A stretch of 36,453 bases of DNA from contig DUZG01000014.1 of assembly GCA_013349585.1 (NCBI GenBank), positions 1 to 36,453 of the forward strand, given 5' to 3'. A program made the translations under genes and the position numbers. Below the pieces are notes generated by a model. That model was not told where the DNA came from and searched no databases. It saw only the letters and a list, made by a program, of their open reading frames with translations. The stretch's first letter is position 1. Every line of letters begins with the position of its first letter. Shown one piece after another: positions 7,469 to 16,030 of the stretch. Source of the stretch: Nitrospinota bacterium (GTDB lineage: Bacteria; Nitrospinota; Nitrospinia; Nitrospinales; VA-1).

Positions 7469-8530
7469 TCAGTTAAAAATCAAACTTATTACTTTATCGG
7501 GTGCCGCAACTTCCAAGTCTTCAGGCACATTCTGACCTGCAGTAAAATAAGACAGAGGAACCCGGTTTCGTACAGAGAAATTAAACAAAGGGCCAAAACT
7601 CAAACCTTCATCCAGTTTGGTAAAAAGCACACGGTCCACGCCAAGCGGCAAAAACTGTTGATAAGTCGTTGATAACAGCTTCTCCTGAGCAGTGACACTG
7701 AGAACCAGATGCGTTTCTACCCCACCGACCGCATCAAAAATTTCTTTAAGCTGCCGCGAGTAATCTTTATCTCGATGCGACCGTCCTGTGGTATCAATTA
7801 GAATGAGATCTTTATCGGAATGTTTATTAACAATTTCGCGTAGCTCGCTTTTGCCCCCTGCTACCTCAACAGGCAATTTCATAATATCTCCATAAATTTG
7901 TAATTGATCAACGGCACCCAACCTATAAGTATCTAGAGAAACCAAAGCCACTTTTTTATTTTTACGAATCGCGTAGTTTGCGGCAACCTTGGCAATGGTT
8001 GTGGTTTTTCCAACGCCTGTCGGACCCACGAATGCAACCATTTTTGGACCCTCCGTTTGCAGGTTAATTTCACCTTCAAAGGGAATGACCTTTTTCATAA
8101 GGTTCATCGCACGTATTTTTTCTTTCGCTGGTTTTTCATCGTTCTGACCTATGGATTTTTTTAGTATCTTAGATGCCAGTTGCTCATCCAATCCGTTTCC
8201 CACCAGATGGGAATAAGTCTCAAACTGACTGGGCTTTAATCCCAAAGTCTGAGCTTGACCCTTCTCACTTAAAAGATTGAAGATGAGAGATTTCATATCC
8301 AAACCATCGCCTTCATTCAAATCCAATTCACTTTCAATATTTGCAACGACCGGTTCTTCGAATTCAATGGCCGCTGTTATTTCCACCTTATTTGCAACAC
8401 TGCGACCATATAAAGGCAAATTTGGTTTTATGGAACGAGTGCTCATTATCAGCGCATCGTCACCCAACTCGAGTTTCACCTGCTTTAGAGCCTCGACATA
8501 ATTTTTAGCAGTAAATTTTTTAATTTGCAT
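7469..8530 (-). CDS. flhF: flagellar placement GTPase FlhF
   Basis: A 353-residue SRP-family GTPase. The N-terminal B domain (residues 1-80) starts MQIKKFTAKNYVEALKQVK, typical for FlhF. An NG domain follows, with the P-loop FVGPTGVGKTTTIAKVAANYA (residues 167-187), LVSLDTYRLGAVDQLQIYG, and LILIDTTGRSHRD (G3). It marks the cell pole where the flagellum is built and works with FlhG. The basic B domain is shorter than in many gammaproteobacterial FlhF proteins, which exceed 400 residues. Its start overlaps the end of flhA by 11 bp, indicating coupled expression. Confidence 0.95.
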   Translation of the reverse strand: MQIKKFTAKNYVEALKQVKLELGDDALIMSTRSIKPNLPLYGRSVANKVEITAAIEFEEPVVANIESELDLNEGDGLDMKSLIFNLLSEKGQAQTLGLKPSQFETYSHLVGNGLDEQLASKILKKSIGQNDEKPAKEKIRAMNLMKKVIPFEGEINLQTEGPKMVAFVGPTGVGKTTTIAKVAANYAIRKNKKVALVSLDTYRLGAVDQLQIYGDIMKLPVEVAGGKSELREIVNKHSDKDLILIDTTGRSHRDKDYSRQLKEIFDAVGGVETHLVLSVTAQEKLLSTTYQQFLPLGVDRVLFTKLDEGLSFGPLFNFSVRNRVPLSYFTAGQNVPEDLEVAAPDKVISLIFN

Positions 8531-10607
8531 TCAAGTCCACCACACCTATCGTCTTTATCTGCACCGAAGGAGAAACCTCGCTGTGCGAAATGATTGCAAG
8601 ATCGGGTAAAAAGCGTTCCGTAAATTTTCGTATGTGCATTCTCAATCCTGGAGAAGCCAGTAATACCGGCGATGTCTCAAGAGTCGGCGTAATTTTTTCA
8701 ATCATAGACTTTAATTTTGTAAGAAATTTTTCCGCCGTATTTGGTTCCAATGCCAGATAAGCACTGGTTTCAGATTTTTGTATCGAACCTTCAATAATCT
8801 CTTCAATCCTTCGATCCAAAGTCAAAACAGACAGAGTTCCATCCGAAGATTGGTATTGTTTAGTGATAGGACGAGCTAAGGATTGACGTACATATTCCGT
8901 TAGCACATCCGCATCCTGAGTTAATGAAGCATAATCAGAAAGCTGCTCAAGAATTGTCCTGAGATCTCTAATAGAAATCTGTTCTTTAAGCAGGTTTTGA
9001 AGAACTTTCTGAACTTTTCCAAGAGGCAACAGGTTCGGGATTAACTCTTCAACCACTTTCGGGTTCGTCTCTTTAAACTTATCCAACAACGCCTGCGTTT
9101 CTTGACGACCCAGCAATTCAGGTGCATGCCGTTTAATCGTTTCTTTAATATGTGTGGTGATTACGGTTGCCGGGTCTACAACAGTGAACCCTGCCATCTG
9201 TGCTTCCTGTTTTTTATTACTCGGAATCCATACAGCAGGCAGTCCAAAAGTCGGCTCCGTAGTTCTAATACCATCTAATTCTCTTTCAGTTGTTCCAGGG
9301 TTCATAGCAAGTATCCGTCCCATCATTATAGAATCACGCGCAACATCCACGCCTTTGATAACCACCGAATATTCATTAGACTTGAGTTGCAGATTATCTC
9401 GAATATGTAACGGAGGAACAATAAAACCCATCTCCAATGCAAACTGTCTGCGAATAGATTTAATTCTTTCCAGAAGTTCTCCGTTGCGGTCTGCATCCAC
9501 CAGCGGGATTAATTCATATCCCACTTCCAACTCCAGAACATCAAGAGGAAGAATAGATTCCACTTTTTCCAGCAGCGGTGCTTTCGCTTCATCATCTTTC
9601 TTTCTTAGAGCCATTTGCTCGATTTTCGTGTCAGATTTAATTTTGTTGTAGGCAATTACCCCAGCAATCAACGACATTAAGAAGAATGGAAAATGTGGCA
9701 GCCCCGGAATCATACCGAAGAAGAAAAGAATGGCAGAGGCAATGATAAACGCATAAGGTTGATTGAGAAGCTGACTCATCAATTCACCCGGCAGGTTTTT
9801 ATCAGACTGCGCCCGTGTAACTACCAGACCCGCCGCTGTAGAAACCACCAAGGCGGGGAGTTGAGAAACCAATCCATCACCAATCGTAAGCAAAGTATAA
9901 ATTTGAGCCGCTTCAGCAGCTCCCAAACCCTGCTGAAAAACACCAATTGCAAATCCACCTAAAATATTTACAAGAGTGATGAGAATACCAGCGATAGCAT
10001 CACCACGAACGAAGCGAATGGAACCGTCCATGGAACCATAAAAATCTGCTTCGCGCTCCAGATTTCTTCTTCTGGTACGAGCATCCTGCTCTGTAATGAG
10101 TCCGGCATTCAAGTCGGCATCAATACTCATCTGCTTTCCGGGAATGGCATCCAATGTAAAACGTGCGGCAACTTCCGAAGTTCTTACAGAACCTTTTGTG
10201 ATTACAATAAAGTTGATCATTACCAGGATAATGAAAACAACTGTTCCAACAATAAAGTTGCCACCCACTACAAAGTTACCAAAAGATTCAATGACCTCGC
10301 CTGCGGCACTGGATCCCTGATCGCCGTTCAACAAAATGATTCGAGTGGAAGCAATATTCAACGAAAGCCGTAGAAGCGTTATGATTAACAGGAGTGACGG
10401 AAAAACAGAAAATTCCAAAGGCGACAACATAAAAACCGCCACCATCAAAATGATCAACGCAAAAGTAATACTGAAGGAAATTAGAATATCCAACAAGAAA
10501 GTAGGAATCGGCATCACCATGACACCAAGAATCACAATGATTCCCGTTGCAACCAATATTTCCTGAGGTCTTTGAGCAATTGCCTTTAAAACTTCATTTT
10601 GCGCCAT
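8520..10607 (-). CDS. flhA: flagellar type III export gate protein FlhA
   Basis: A 695-residue protein of the normal FlhA length. The N-terminal half carries about eight membrane segments (for example LVATGIIVILGVMVMPIPTF and VGTVVFIILVMINFIVIT). The conserved FHIPEP-family loop RFTLDAIPGKQMSIDADLNAG starts at residue 149. The C-terminal cytosolic half from about residue 330 (LPLDVLELEVGYELIPLVD, then DPATVITTHIKETIKRHAPELLGRQ) forms the ring that receives substrates and chaperones. It should form the nonameric export gate with FlhB, FliP, FliQ and FliR. A ribosome binding site GAAGG precedes the ATG. Unlike the common tight flhB-flhA arrangement, 536 bp separate it from flhB. Confidence 0.97.
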   Translation of the reverse strand: MAQNEVLKAIAQRPQEILVATGIIVILGVMVMPIPTFLLDILISFSITFALIILMVAVFMLSPLEFSVFPSLLLIITLLRLSLNIASTRIILLNGDQGSSAAGEVIESFGNFVVGGNFIVGTVVFIILVMINFIVITKGSVRTSEVAARFTLDAIPGKQMSIDADLNAGLITEQDARTRRRNLEREADFYGSMDGSIRFVRGDAIAGILITLVNILGGFAIGVFQQGLGAAEAAQIYTLLTIGDGLVSQLPALVVSTAAGLVVTRAQSDKNLPGELMSQLLNQPYAFIIASAILFFFGMIPGLPHFPFFLMSLIAGVIAYNKIKSDTKIEQMALRKKDDEAKAPLLEKVESILPLDVLELEVGYELIPLVDADRNGELLERIKSIRRQFALEMGFIVPPLHIRDNLQLKSNEYSVVIKGVDVARDSIMMGRILAMNPGTTERELDGIRTTEPTFGLPAVWIPSNKKQEAQMAGFTVVDPATVITTHIKETIKRHAPELLGRQETQALLDKFKETNPKVVEELIPNLLPLGKVQKVLQNLLKEQISIRDLRTILEQLSDYASLTQDADVLTEYVRQSLARPITKQYQSSDGTLSVLTLDRRIEEIIEGSIQKSETSAYLALEPNTAEKFLTKLKSMIEKITPTLETSPVLLASPGLRMHIRKFTERFLPDLAIISHSEVSPSVQIKTIGVVDLNAN

Positions 10608-11143
10608 AATTTATACCTTCGATCCAACAAAAAATTGACAGTTTAAAACTCGACCTGTTTCCCAAGAAACCCCTTTAAACATAAAGTCTTTATCCGGTTT
10701 TTCAGTTATCGAGTGAATTCAGAAATCAGTCCATAACCCTTGATATAGCTAATAATGCAAGTGCCATGCCGCCCTCTTGCAAGAGAGACAATATGACATA
10801 GATTTTTTAGGTGTATAAGAGGTGAACTCGGCACGAGAAGTTGTCGGGCGACATAGATACCGGCTTTTCACACCATTTACGGAAGTCCACAAACGACTCA
10901 GGCTGTGTGAAAACGTAAAGTACAGATATTTTTTAAGTGACAGTTATCTCATTTATTTTTAATTCCAGATTAAGTTATTTTGAGTCTATTGGTTTTCTTG
11001 GTTCGGGTAGTATTTTTAAAAAATACCTATATATCAGCTTCTATTTTAGAAGCGGAAGGGTTATGTGCAAGAGCTACCATATAAGGGGCAACCGTTAGGC
11101 CAGCTTAGCGGGCATTGATTAGTTGCCTCCGACGGATCGCCGG
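10608..11143. other. 536-bp flhB-flhA spacer rich in inverted repeats, no gene seen
   Basis: No ORF of coding character was found on either strand. The spacer holds a 12-bp palindrome CTCTTGCAAGAG (10774-10785), a perfect 9-bp inverted repeat TTTTCACAC / GTGTGAAAA (10865-10873 and 10905-10913), a 17-bp dyad GTATTTTTAAAAAATAC (11010-11026) and a hairpin GCTTCT / AGAAGC with a 5-base loop (11037-11053). None has a convincing T-run in the minus direction. The region could hold an internal promoter or attenuator for flhA-flhF-flhG-fliA, or a small RNA. No known riboswitch was recognised. Confidence 0.55.
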
Positions 11144-12220
11144 TTAGCGGGGTTGGCCTGGGCTTTTGAGTTTGTAGACATAGGCCAGTATCTCGGCTAC
11201 GGCTTTAAAAAGTTCGTCGGGAATCTGTTGTCCTATTTCCACGGTTTTGTTCAATACTCGGGCCAGGGGTTTGTCTTCGACAATAGGGATATTGTGTTCT
11301 TTGGCAATTTCACGAATTTTCATAGCTACTTCCCCCGCTCCTTTGGCTACAATTATAGGCGCGGCATGGTTCAGCATATCGTATTTAATGGCTACTGAAA
11401 TATGAGTCGGGTTGGTAACAATAACATCGGCTTCGGGGACAGAAGACATCATCCGTTTTCGGGACATTTCCATTTGCGCTGTGCGTATGCGTTGTTTGAT
11501 CTGCGGATTCCCGTCTGTGTCCTTCCTCTCCTCTTTCACTTCCTGCTTGGTCATACGCAGGTTTTCTTTATAGGTAAATTTTTGGAACGAAAAATCAAGA
11601 AGCGATAGAAAAATCATTAGCACCAGAACTTCGAAAATGATCTCTAGAGCGACTTGCCCCATGAAAGACAATATCCCCCCTACTCCTAACCCCATCAGAG
11701 GTGGAATTTCTGTCCAATGCGCTTTAATCGTATAATAGGAAGCGACTGAGATGACCCCAACCTTGAAAAGGGACTTGAATAATTCCATCACAGAATTCTT
11801 TGAAAATATTCGCCCAAATCCTTTCAGTGGATTCAGCTTACTGAACTTCGGTACCAGAGGATGACCCGAAAAACGAACCCCCCCAATTTGAACCACATTA
11901 GAAGCGACACCCGCAAACATGATCATCAAGAGAAATGGGCCAACGATTTTAACAAAGGCCTTCATTGAGTTAACCGCAACCTTATATAACTCTTCTATAC
12001 TGAGTTGAATGTAGCTGGCTTCAGAAATCATGGTATGCCAGGCTTCCAAAACATTACGTGTGCTTTGATCGCCCGTTATCATAAAGCCCGAAAGAGCAGC
12101 CAATAGAATAAATGCGGAGTTGATTTCCTTACTGTGGGCAAAGTTACCCTTATCTTCGGTATCTGTGATTCGTTTGGAGGAGGGTTCCTCTGTTTTTTGA
12201 TCTTTATTGTCGTCTGCCAT
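11144..12220 (-). CDS. flhB: flagellar export switch protein FlhB
   Basis: A 358-residue protein with about four membrane helices between residues 32 and 212 and a cytosolic C-terminal domain. The autocleavage motif NPTH is at residues 270-273 (VIVTNPTHISVAIKYD); cleavage between Asn and Pro switches export from rod-hook to filament substrates. The N-terminus MADDNKDQKTEEPSSKRITD has the usual EEPTxKR-like start. The downstream part AAPIIVAKGAGEVAMKIREIA and NIPIVEDKPLARVL is typical of the FlhB cytosolic domain. It lies 106 bp after fliR and ahead of the long spacer before flhA. Confidence 0.96.
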   Translation of the reverse strand: MADDNKDQKTEEPSSKRITDTEDKGNFAHSKEINSAFILLAALSGFMITGDQSTRNVLEAWHTMISEASYIQLSIEELYKVAVNSMKAFVKIVGPFLLMIMFAGVASNVVQIGGVRFSGHPLVPKFSKLNPLKGFGRIFSKNSVMELFKSLFKVGVISVASYYTIKAHWTEIPPLMGLGVGGILSFMGQVALEIIFEVLVLMIFLSLLDFSFQKFTYKENLRMTKQEVKEERKDTDGNPQIKQRIRTAQMEMSRKRMMSSVPEADVIVTNPTHISVAIKYDMLNHAAPIIVAKGAGEVAMKIREIAKEHNIPIVEDKPLARVLNKTVEIGQQIPDELFKAVAEILAYVYKLKSPGQPR

Positions 12221-12304
12221 CTTGTTCTTTCAGTTTTATATTTCTACAGCAGGAGTATTCAAAAATATTGCCTGCATTTCTTTACTAAGAAGCAACCCCT
12301 TCAT

Positions 12305-12324
12305 TCCCCCTTATCAGAGGGGGA
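12305..12324. repeat. short CCCCCT/AGGGGG palindrome between fliR and flhB
   Basis: TCCCCCT (12305-12311) and AGGGGGA (12318-12324) form a 7-bp stem with a 6-base loop, just before the fliR stop region in the 106-bp gap to flhB. Such CCCCCTT...AGGGGGA units are often dispersed intergenic repeats in bacterial genomes. Here it could also act as an attenuator or RNA stabiliser. Copy number cannot be judged from one window. Confidence 0.45.
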
Positions 12325-12326
12325 GA

Positions 12327-13103
12327 TTAAATTCCCCGCATGAACCCCATAAATCTTTCAGGCAAGGCATGCATTTCCTGCTGAACTAAAACACTAAAGA
12401 AGGATATCGACATCCCCACCATTAAAAGACCGACACCGATCTGCAACGGAAAACCCACAATAAAAACGTTCATTTGTGGAACTGTTCGAGCCACTAGCCC
12501 CAACCCAACACTTAAGAAGAAAAGAATAGCCATGATTGGGGCCGCAATTTTTATAGCAGTCGTAAAGGTCGCAGAGAACAGGTGCAAAACATACTCCGGA
12601 GTAATGCTGGCAAAATTTATTTCAAAAGGATTAATGATAAAGAAACTTTCAACAATCGCCTGAATGATGTAGTGATGTGCATCGAGCGCCAAAAAAATCA
12701 GTATCGCGAGAATATTATGGAACTGCGCCGTTACCGAAACCTGAGTATCTGTCTGCGGATCGATTACGTTTACAACCCCAAATCCCATTTGAAAATCCAC
12801 AACTGTTCCAGCAATCTGAACCGCTGTGAAAATGAGCCTAGCAATATAAGCAATACCCAACCCTATCGTTACATCGGCCATCAAAAATTTTACTAACTCA
12901 AAAAGCCCTTGCGGCTCTGGCATAGGTCTATCGTGAACCAATGGAAAAATTGCCATCGAAAGAAAGAGCGTCAGCCCAATTTTCATAACGGTCGGAATCT
13001 GCTTACTACCTAGAATAGGAACAAAAATGATCATTGCCCCAACGCGAAATAATACGAAAAGAAATCTTTCGAATTCCGCGTAATTGAGATTTAGAATGTC
13101 CAT
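12327..13103 (-). CDS. fliR: flagellar export apparatus protein FliR
   Basis: A 258-residue membrane protein with about six hydrophobic segments, matching the usual FliR size. It begins MDILNLNYAEFERFLFVLFRVGAM, the typical FliR opening, and contains ALRL-like IAYIARLIFTAVQIAGTVVDFQMGFGVVNVIDPQ, the conserved central block. FliR, FliP and FliQ build the helical core of the export gate in the basal body. Its ATG overlaps the fliQ stop by one base (TAATG), so the two are coupled. Confidence 0.95.
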   Translation of the reverse strand: MDILNLNYAEFERFLFVLFRVGAMIIFVPILGSKQIPTVMKIGLTLFLSMAIFPLVHDRPMPEPQGLFELVKFLMADVTIGLGIAYIARLIFTAVQIAGTVVDFQMGFGVVNVIDPQTDTQVSVTAQFHNILAILIFLALDAHHYIIQAIVESFFIINPFEINFASITPEYVLHLFSATFTTAIKIAAPIMAILFFLSVGLGLVARTVPQMNVFIVGFPLQIGVGLLMVGMSISFFSVLVQQEMHALPERFMGFMRGI

Positions 13104-13372
13104 TACTGGATATACTCAGGGAAGTTGGTTAAAATTTTTGAAGTGAAGGTGAGCATCAACTGCATCAACCATGGGAAGAAAAGTAGAATGGAAAGAAAGA
13201 CCGCCAGAATCTTAGGGATAAAGGTCAAAGTGATTTCCTGAATCGAAGTCACCGCCTGAAAAATGGAAACCGCAAGACCGGTCACCAACCCAAAACCCAG
13301 CATAGGGGCGGATAGGAGCAAGGTCGTCTTAATGCTTTCCATAGCAAAATCTATAATAAATGCCTGATCCAT
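13103..13372 (-). CDS. fliQ: flagellar export apparatus protein FliQ
   Basis: An 89-residue protein with two membrane helices, matching the family size. The conserved core GLVTGLAVSIFQAVTSIQEITLTFIPKI is present. Four copies are expected in the FliPQR core complex. It is 7 bp after fliP and overlaps fliR by one base, the standard gene order. Confidence 0.96.
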   Translation of the reverse strand: MDQAFIIDFAMESIKTTLLLSAPMLGFGLVTGLAVSIFQAVTSIQEITLTFIPKILAVFLSILLFFPWLMQLMLTFTSKILTNFPEYIQ

Positions 13373-13379
13373 AACTTAG

Positions 13380-14138
13380 CTAGCCTCCAAAACTTCGCAT
13401 GAGTGATCCTACTGTCAAATACCATCCATCAACCATGACGAACAGCATCAGCTTAAAAGGTAGCGAGATTAAAACAGGGGGCAGCATCATCATACCCATC
13501 GACAGCAGAATACTCGCCACCACCATATCTAAAATCAAGAATGGAATATAAATTAGAAATCCAATCTGAAATGCAGTTTTCAATTCACTAATGATGAAAG
13601 CTGGAATCAATGAACGGATATCGATATCTTCATTAGTCGTCGGGTTCTCCCCAGAGATTTCAATAAACAATGACAAATCTTTTTCACGTGTTTGCCGTAG
13701 CATAAATTCCTTGAGAGGCATCTCTGCTTTTTTAAGCGCATCCGTCTGAGAAATTTCTTCATTCAAAAAGGGTTGCAAAGCTTTCTCATTGATCTCTGTC
13801 CAGGTAGGCCCCATAACAAAAAGTGTTAAGAACAAACCCAAGCCAATCAAAATCTGCGTCGGCGGAGTTTGCTGTGTGCCCATCGCCTGCCGGAGAAATG
13901 AAAGGACAATTATGATCCGCGCAAATGAAGTGGTCAAAATTAGAATCGATGGGGCCAGAGTCAGAATCGTCAACAGAAAAAGAATTTGCAAAGCACTGGA
14001 TACTTTTTCCGGATCTTCTACATCATCCATTCCCAGTTGAATGGATGGCAGTGATATAGCCTCTGCAAAGGGAACCATTCCGCCCCAAACAAGGGCCGTT
14101 GTAAGAATCAGTAATATAAATATAATTTTTCTAGTCAT
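13380..14138 (-). CDS. fliP: flagellar export apparatus protein FliP
   Basis: A 252-residue protein with an N-terminal signal sequence (MTRKIIFILLILTTALVWGG) and four further membrane helices. The conserved FliP blocks are LTILTLAPSILILTTSFARIIIVLSFLRQAMGTQQTPP and the C-terminal FLIYIPFLILDMVVASILLSMGMMMLPPVLISLPFKLMLFVMVDGW. It forms the pentameric base of the export gate with FliQ and FliR. Its ATG overlaps the fliO stop (ATGA), so FliO and FliP are translated together, in keeping with FliO's role in FliP stability. Confidence 0.97.
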   Translation of the reverse strand: MTRKIIFILLILTTALVWGGMVPFAEAISLPSIQLGMDDVEDPEKVSSALQILFLLTILTLAPSILILTTSFARIIIVLSFLRQAMGTQQTPPTQILIGLGLFLTLFVMGPTWTEINEKALQPFLNEEISQTDALKKAEMPLKEFMLRQTREKDLSLFIEISGENPTTNEDIDIRSLIPAFIISELKTAFQIGFLIYIPFLILDMVVASILLSMGMMMLPPVLISLPFKLMLFVMVDGWYLTVGSLMRSFGG

Positions 14139-15430
14139 GCTCTTGCCGTTTTTAACTTTCCAATTTTTTGCAAAATTTGATCCTTCGCATCTGCAACCGT
14201 TTGCTCTTTAGCGTCTTTAGGTGTTGCATATTTATTCAAGTAACTCGAAAACTTCCCCGCCGCTTGTGCTGCTACGGAACGAGTACTTTTTTCGCCTGCG
14301 GGTGCAGAGTTCCAACCCAGCTCACTCTTGCCTTTACCACCGGCATTCTTTATTTCTTCAATTTTTCCTTCATCTGTAATGCTACTGAGAAGTGTGATGC
14401 TATCCTGCGATATACCCAGCACAAGAACCTCGCCAGCCACTTCTACCAAAGCAATATTCTTTTTCGGACCCAAAAACCATGTTCCCAAAACATTCACTAG
14501 TTTATTTCCACCGCCAAAGGCTGTATTTTTCAGCACATATTTTTTGAACCCGAAAAAAATCAAGAACATCAATCCCAGCACCAAGGCAAACATGGATATC
14601 ATTTTCAACCCAGAGGGGACCAACTCCATCGGCTTCCCTGTGGCTCGTGAGTCCTTTAAGGAAAAACCCTTATTATCTTTCGTTGTGATTTTTGATTTAT
14701 TTTGGACGGCATCCTTTTTATCTTTATCAGAACTGTACAATGCTACTTTTTTAATTTGATCGACCAGGGGGGCAACTCCCATCCCCGCGCGTTTGACTTT
14801 TATTTCGGAGGATTGAGGTTCTACTATTTTAATAGTCGGTTCTTTTTTCTTAACTGCGGGAGCCAAACTTTCTTCCTGCCTCTTCATTTTTTTCGATGCA
14901 CGAGAAAGGAACTCAGTTAATTCCTTATCTCCCATAACATCTGTATTTTGAATTTTCTGTGAAACTGCCTTTAAAGAACCTATGACGGACTCTACATAAG
15001 CCGTATCGAACCGAACAATTATGAACCGGCCTTGCGATACCAGTTTGAATCTCTCTTTAATATCATCGGTGCCAGGTTTAATATGAAAACGCACTCGCAA
15101 AGTCTCACCATCGAACTGACTGGCAAAAACTTTTGTGACCATAGAGCTATCTGCAGCAAAACTTTTTTTCGCAGGCTCAATAAAAGCTCCTGGAAAATCA
15201 AGTTGCACAGATTTTTCGTAAAAAACCGGCTCGGCCCAATTCTCAACTGGGTTTTCAAATTCCAGGCGAACTATATGACCGTTACTCATTAAATGGGAAT
15301 GAACCTTTATTAATGGATTTAAAGAATCCCATTTGCCTTTTACTTCTAGCTGGTTACTGGCCCCGGCCAAGCTGGTAAAAACGAGTAAAAAGAGATGTGA
15401 AAAAGTCAGGAGTTTTGAAAAATTTTTCAT
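14135..15430 (-). CDS. fliO: oversized FliO with an extra periplasmic domain
   Basis: Started at the ATG at 15430 (AGGTG upstream) it has 431 residues; the track start at 15472 adds 14 residues without a better signal. E. coli FliO has about 120 residues. Seen in order: signal peptide (1-22, ending SLAGA), a beta-rich domain (about 26-143, with HIVRLEFENPVENW and LRVRFHIKPG) resembling an AMIN-type module, a long lysine-rich linker, a membrane helix (277-295), then the FliO domain (NKLVNVLGTWFLGPKKNIALVEVAGEVLVLG). FliO helps assemble the FliP ring. The position before fliP fits. The N-terminal domain suggests contact with peptidoglycan or other periplasmic parts, which is inference. Confidence 0.88.
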   Translation of the reverse strand: MKNFSKLLTFSHLFLLVFTSLAGASNQLEVKGKWDSLNPLIKVHSHLMSNGHIVRLEFENPVENWAEPVFYEKSVQLDFPGAFIEPAKKSFAADSSMVTKVFASQFDGETLRVRFHIKPGTDDIKERFKLVSQGRFIIVRFDTAYVESVIGSLKAVSQKIQNTDVMGDKELTEFLSRASKKMKRQEESLAPAVKKKEPTIKIVEPQSSEIKVKRAGMGVAPLVDQIKKVALYSSDKDKKDAVQNKSKITTKDNKGFSLKDSRATGKPMELVPSGLKMISMFALVLGLMFLIFFGFKKYVLKNTAFGGGNKLVNVLGTWFLGPKKNIALVEVAGEVLVLGISQDSITLLSSITDEGKIEEIKNAGGKGKSELGWNSAPAGEKSTRSVAAQAAGKFSSYLNKYATPKDAKEQTVADAKDQILQKIGKLKTARA

Positions 15431-15619
15431 TTGCTGCACCTTTGATCTTAGTAAATACGTCAAAAAAACCAACGCTTTTGGTTTAATTAACTAAGAATGC
15501 AAAGACTGTACCTAAACGCACAAAAAAAACTTTTTGGGATATTTTTTATCAGGGGAGGTTGTTGAGCAGAAAAAACGGCAAATAACCAGGACAGAAGTCT
15601 GCCTAATAAGACAATCAGT

Positions 15620-15652
15620 CCTCTCGCATAAACCGGTCTGGTTTATGAGAGG
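15620..15652 (-). terminator. hairpin overlapping the fliN stop codon
   Basis: CCTCT-cg-CATAAACC (15620-15634) pairs with GGTTTATG-AGAGG (15640-15652): 13 pairs with a 2-base bulge and a 5-base loop. The fliN TAA stop (15643-15645) lies inside the stem. In the minus direction no T-run follows, so it may be a weak terminator, a processing signal or an RNA stabiliser separating fliLMN from fliOPQR. Confidence 0.5.
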
Positions 15653-16026
15653 GACTGAACGCGTTCCATAGGTGAAACGATATCGGTGAGTCTCACACCA
15701 AACTTTTCATTGACAACAACGACTTCACCACGGGCCACCAGTTTTTGGTTAACCAATACTTCCAGAGGTTCACCCACCAGTTTTGTCAACTCGATTACCG
15801 AGCCCTGCCCTAATTGCAGAAGATCGTTGATCAACATTTTGCTACGCCCCAATTCAACGGCCACTGTGAGAGGAATATCTAGAATAAGATCAAGACTTTT
15901 GGTTTCTTCACCCGTTGCCGGGGCAGCCTCATCATTATCTAAATCATCACCAACTTCGCCAGCCGCATCAATATCACCAATGTCATCTAAGGCATCAAAA
16001 TCTTCTTTTGCAGCTTCATCTTCCAT
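15643..16026 (-). CDS. fliN: flagellar motor switch protein FliN
   Basis: A 127-residue protein when started at the ATG at 16026 (MEDEAAKEDFDALDDIGDI), which has AAGGA about 8 bases upstream; the track uses a TTG at 16047 inside the fliM stop region. The N-terminal 40 residues are very acidic. The C-terminal SpoA domain shows LDIPLTVAVELGRSKMLINDLLQLGQGSVIEL and GEPLEVLVNQKLVARGEVVVVNEKFGVRLTDIV, the classic FliN core. It forms the lower part of the C-ring with FliM and FliG and takes part in torque switching and export. It follows fliM by 4 bp. Confidence 0.95.
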   Translation of the reverse strand: MEDEAAKEDFDALDDIGDIDAAGEVGDDLDNDEAAPATGEETKSLDLILDIPLTVAVELGRSKMLINDLLQLGQGSVIELTKLVGEPLEVLVNQKLVARGEVVVVNEKFGVRLTDIVSPMERVQSLS

Positions 16027-16030
16027 GAGC

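Noticed and set aside
9154-9651. 165-residue plus-strand ORF inside flhA
   Set aside because: Antisense shadow of a strongly conserved gene; Ser/Thr/Ile-rich composition with no domain.
10755-10772. TGGCACTTGCATTATTAGC-like sequence on the minus strand as a sigma-54 promoter for flhA
   Set aside because: The GG to GC spacing does not fit; no GC falls at the -12 position.
11080-11165. Plus-strand stretch GGGGCAACC...GCCTCCGACGG...TTAGCGGGGTTGGC resembling parts of a cyclic-di-GMP (GEMM-I) riboswitch
   Set aside because: The core GGGACGCAAAGCC segment is missing, the 3-prime half is the antisense of the flhB C-terminal codons, and no plus-strand gene lies downstream.
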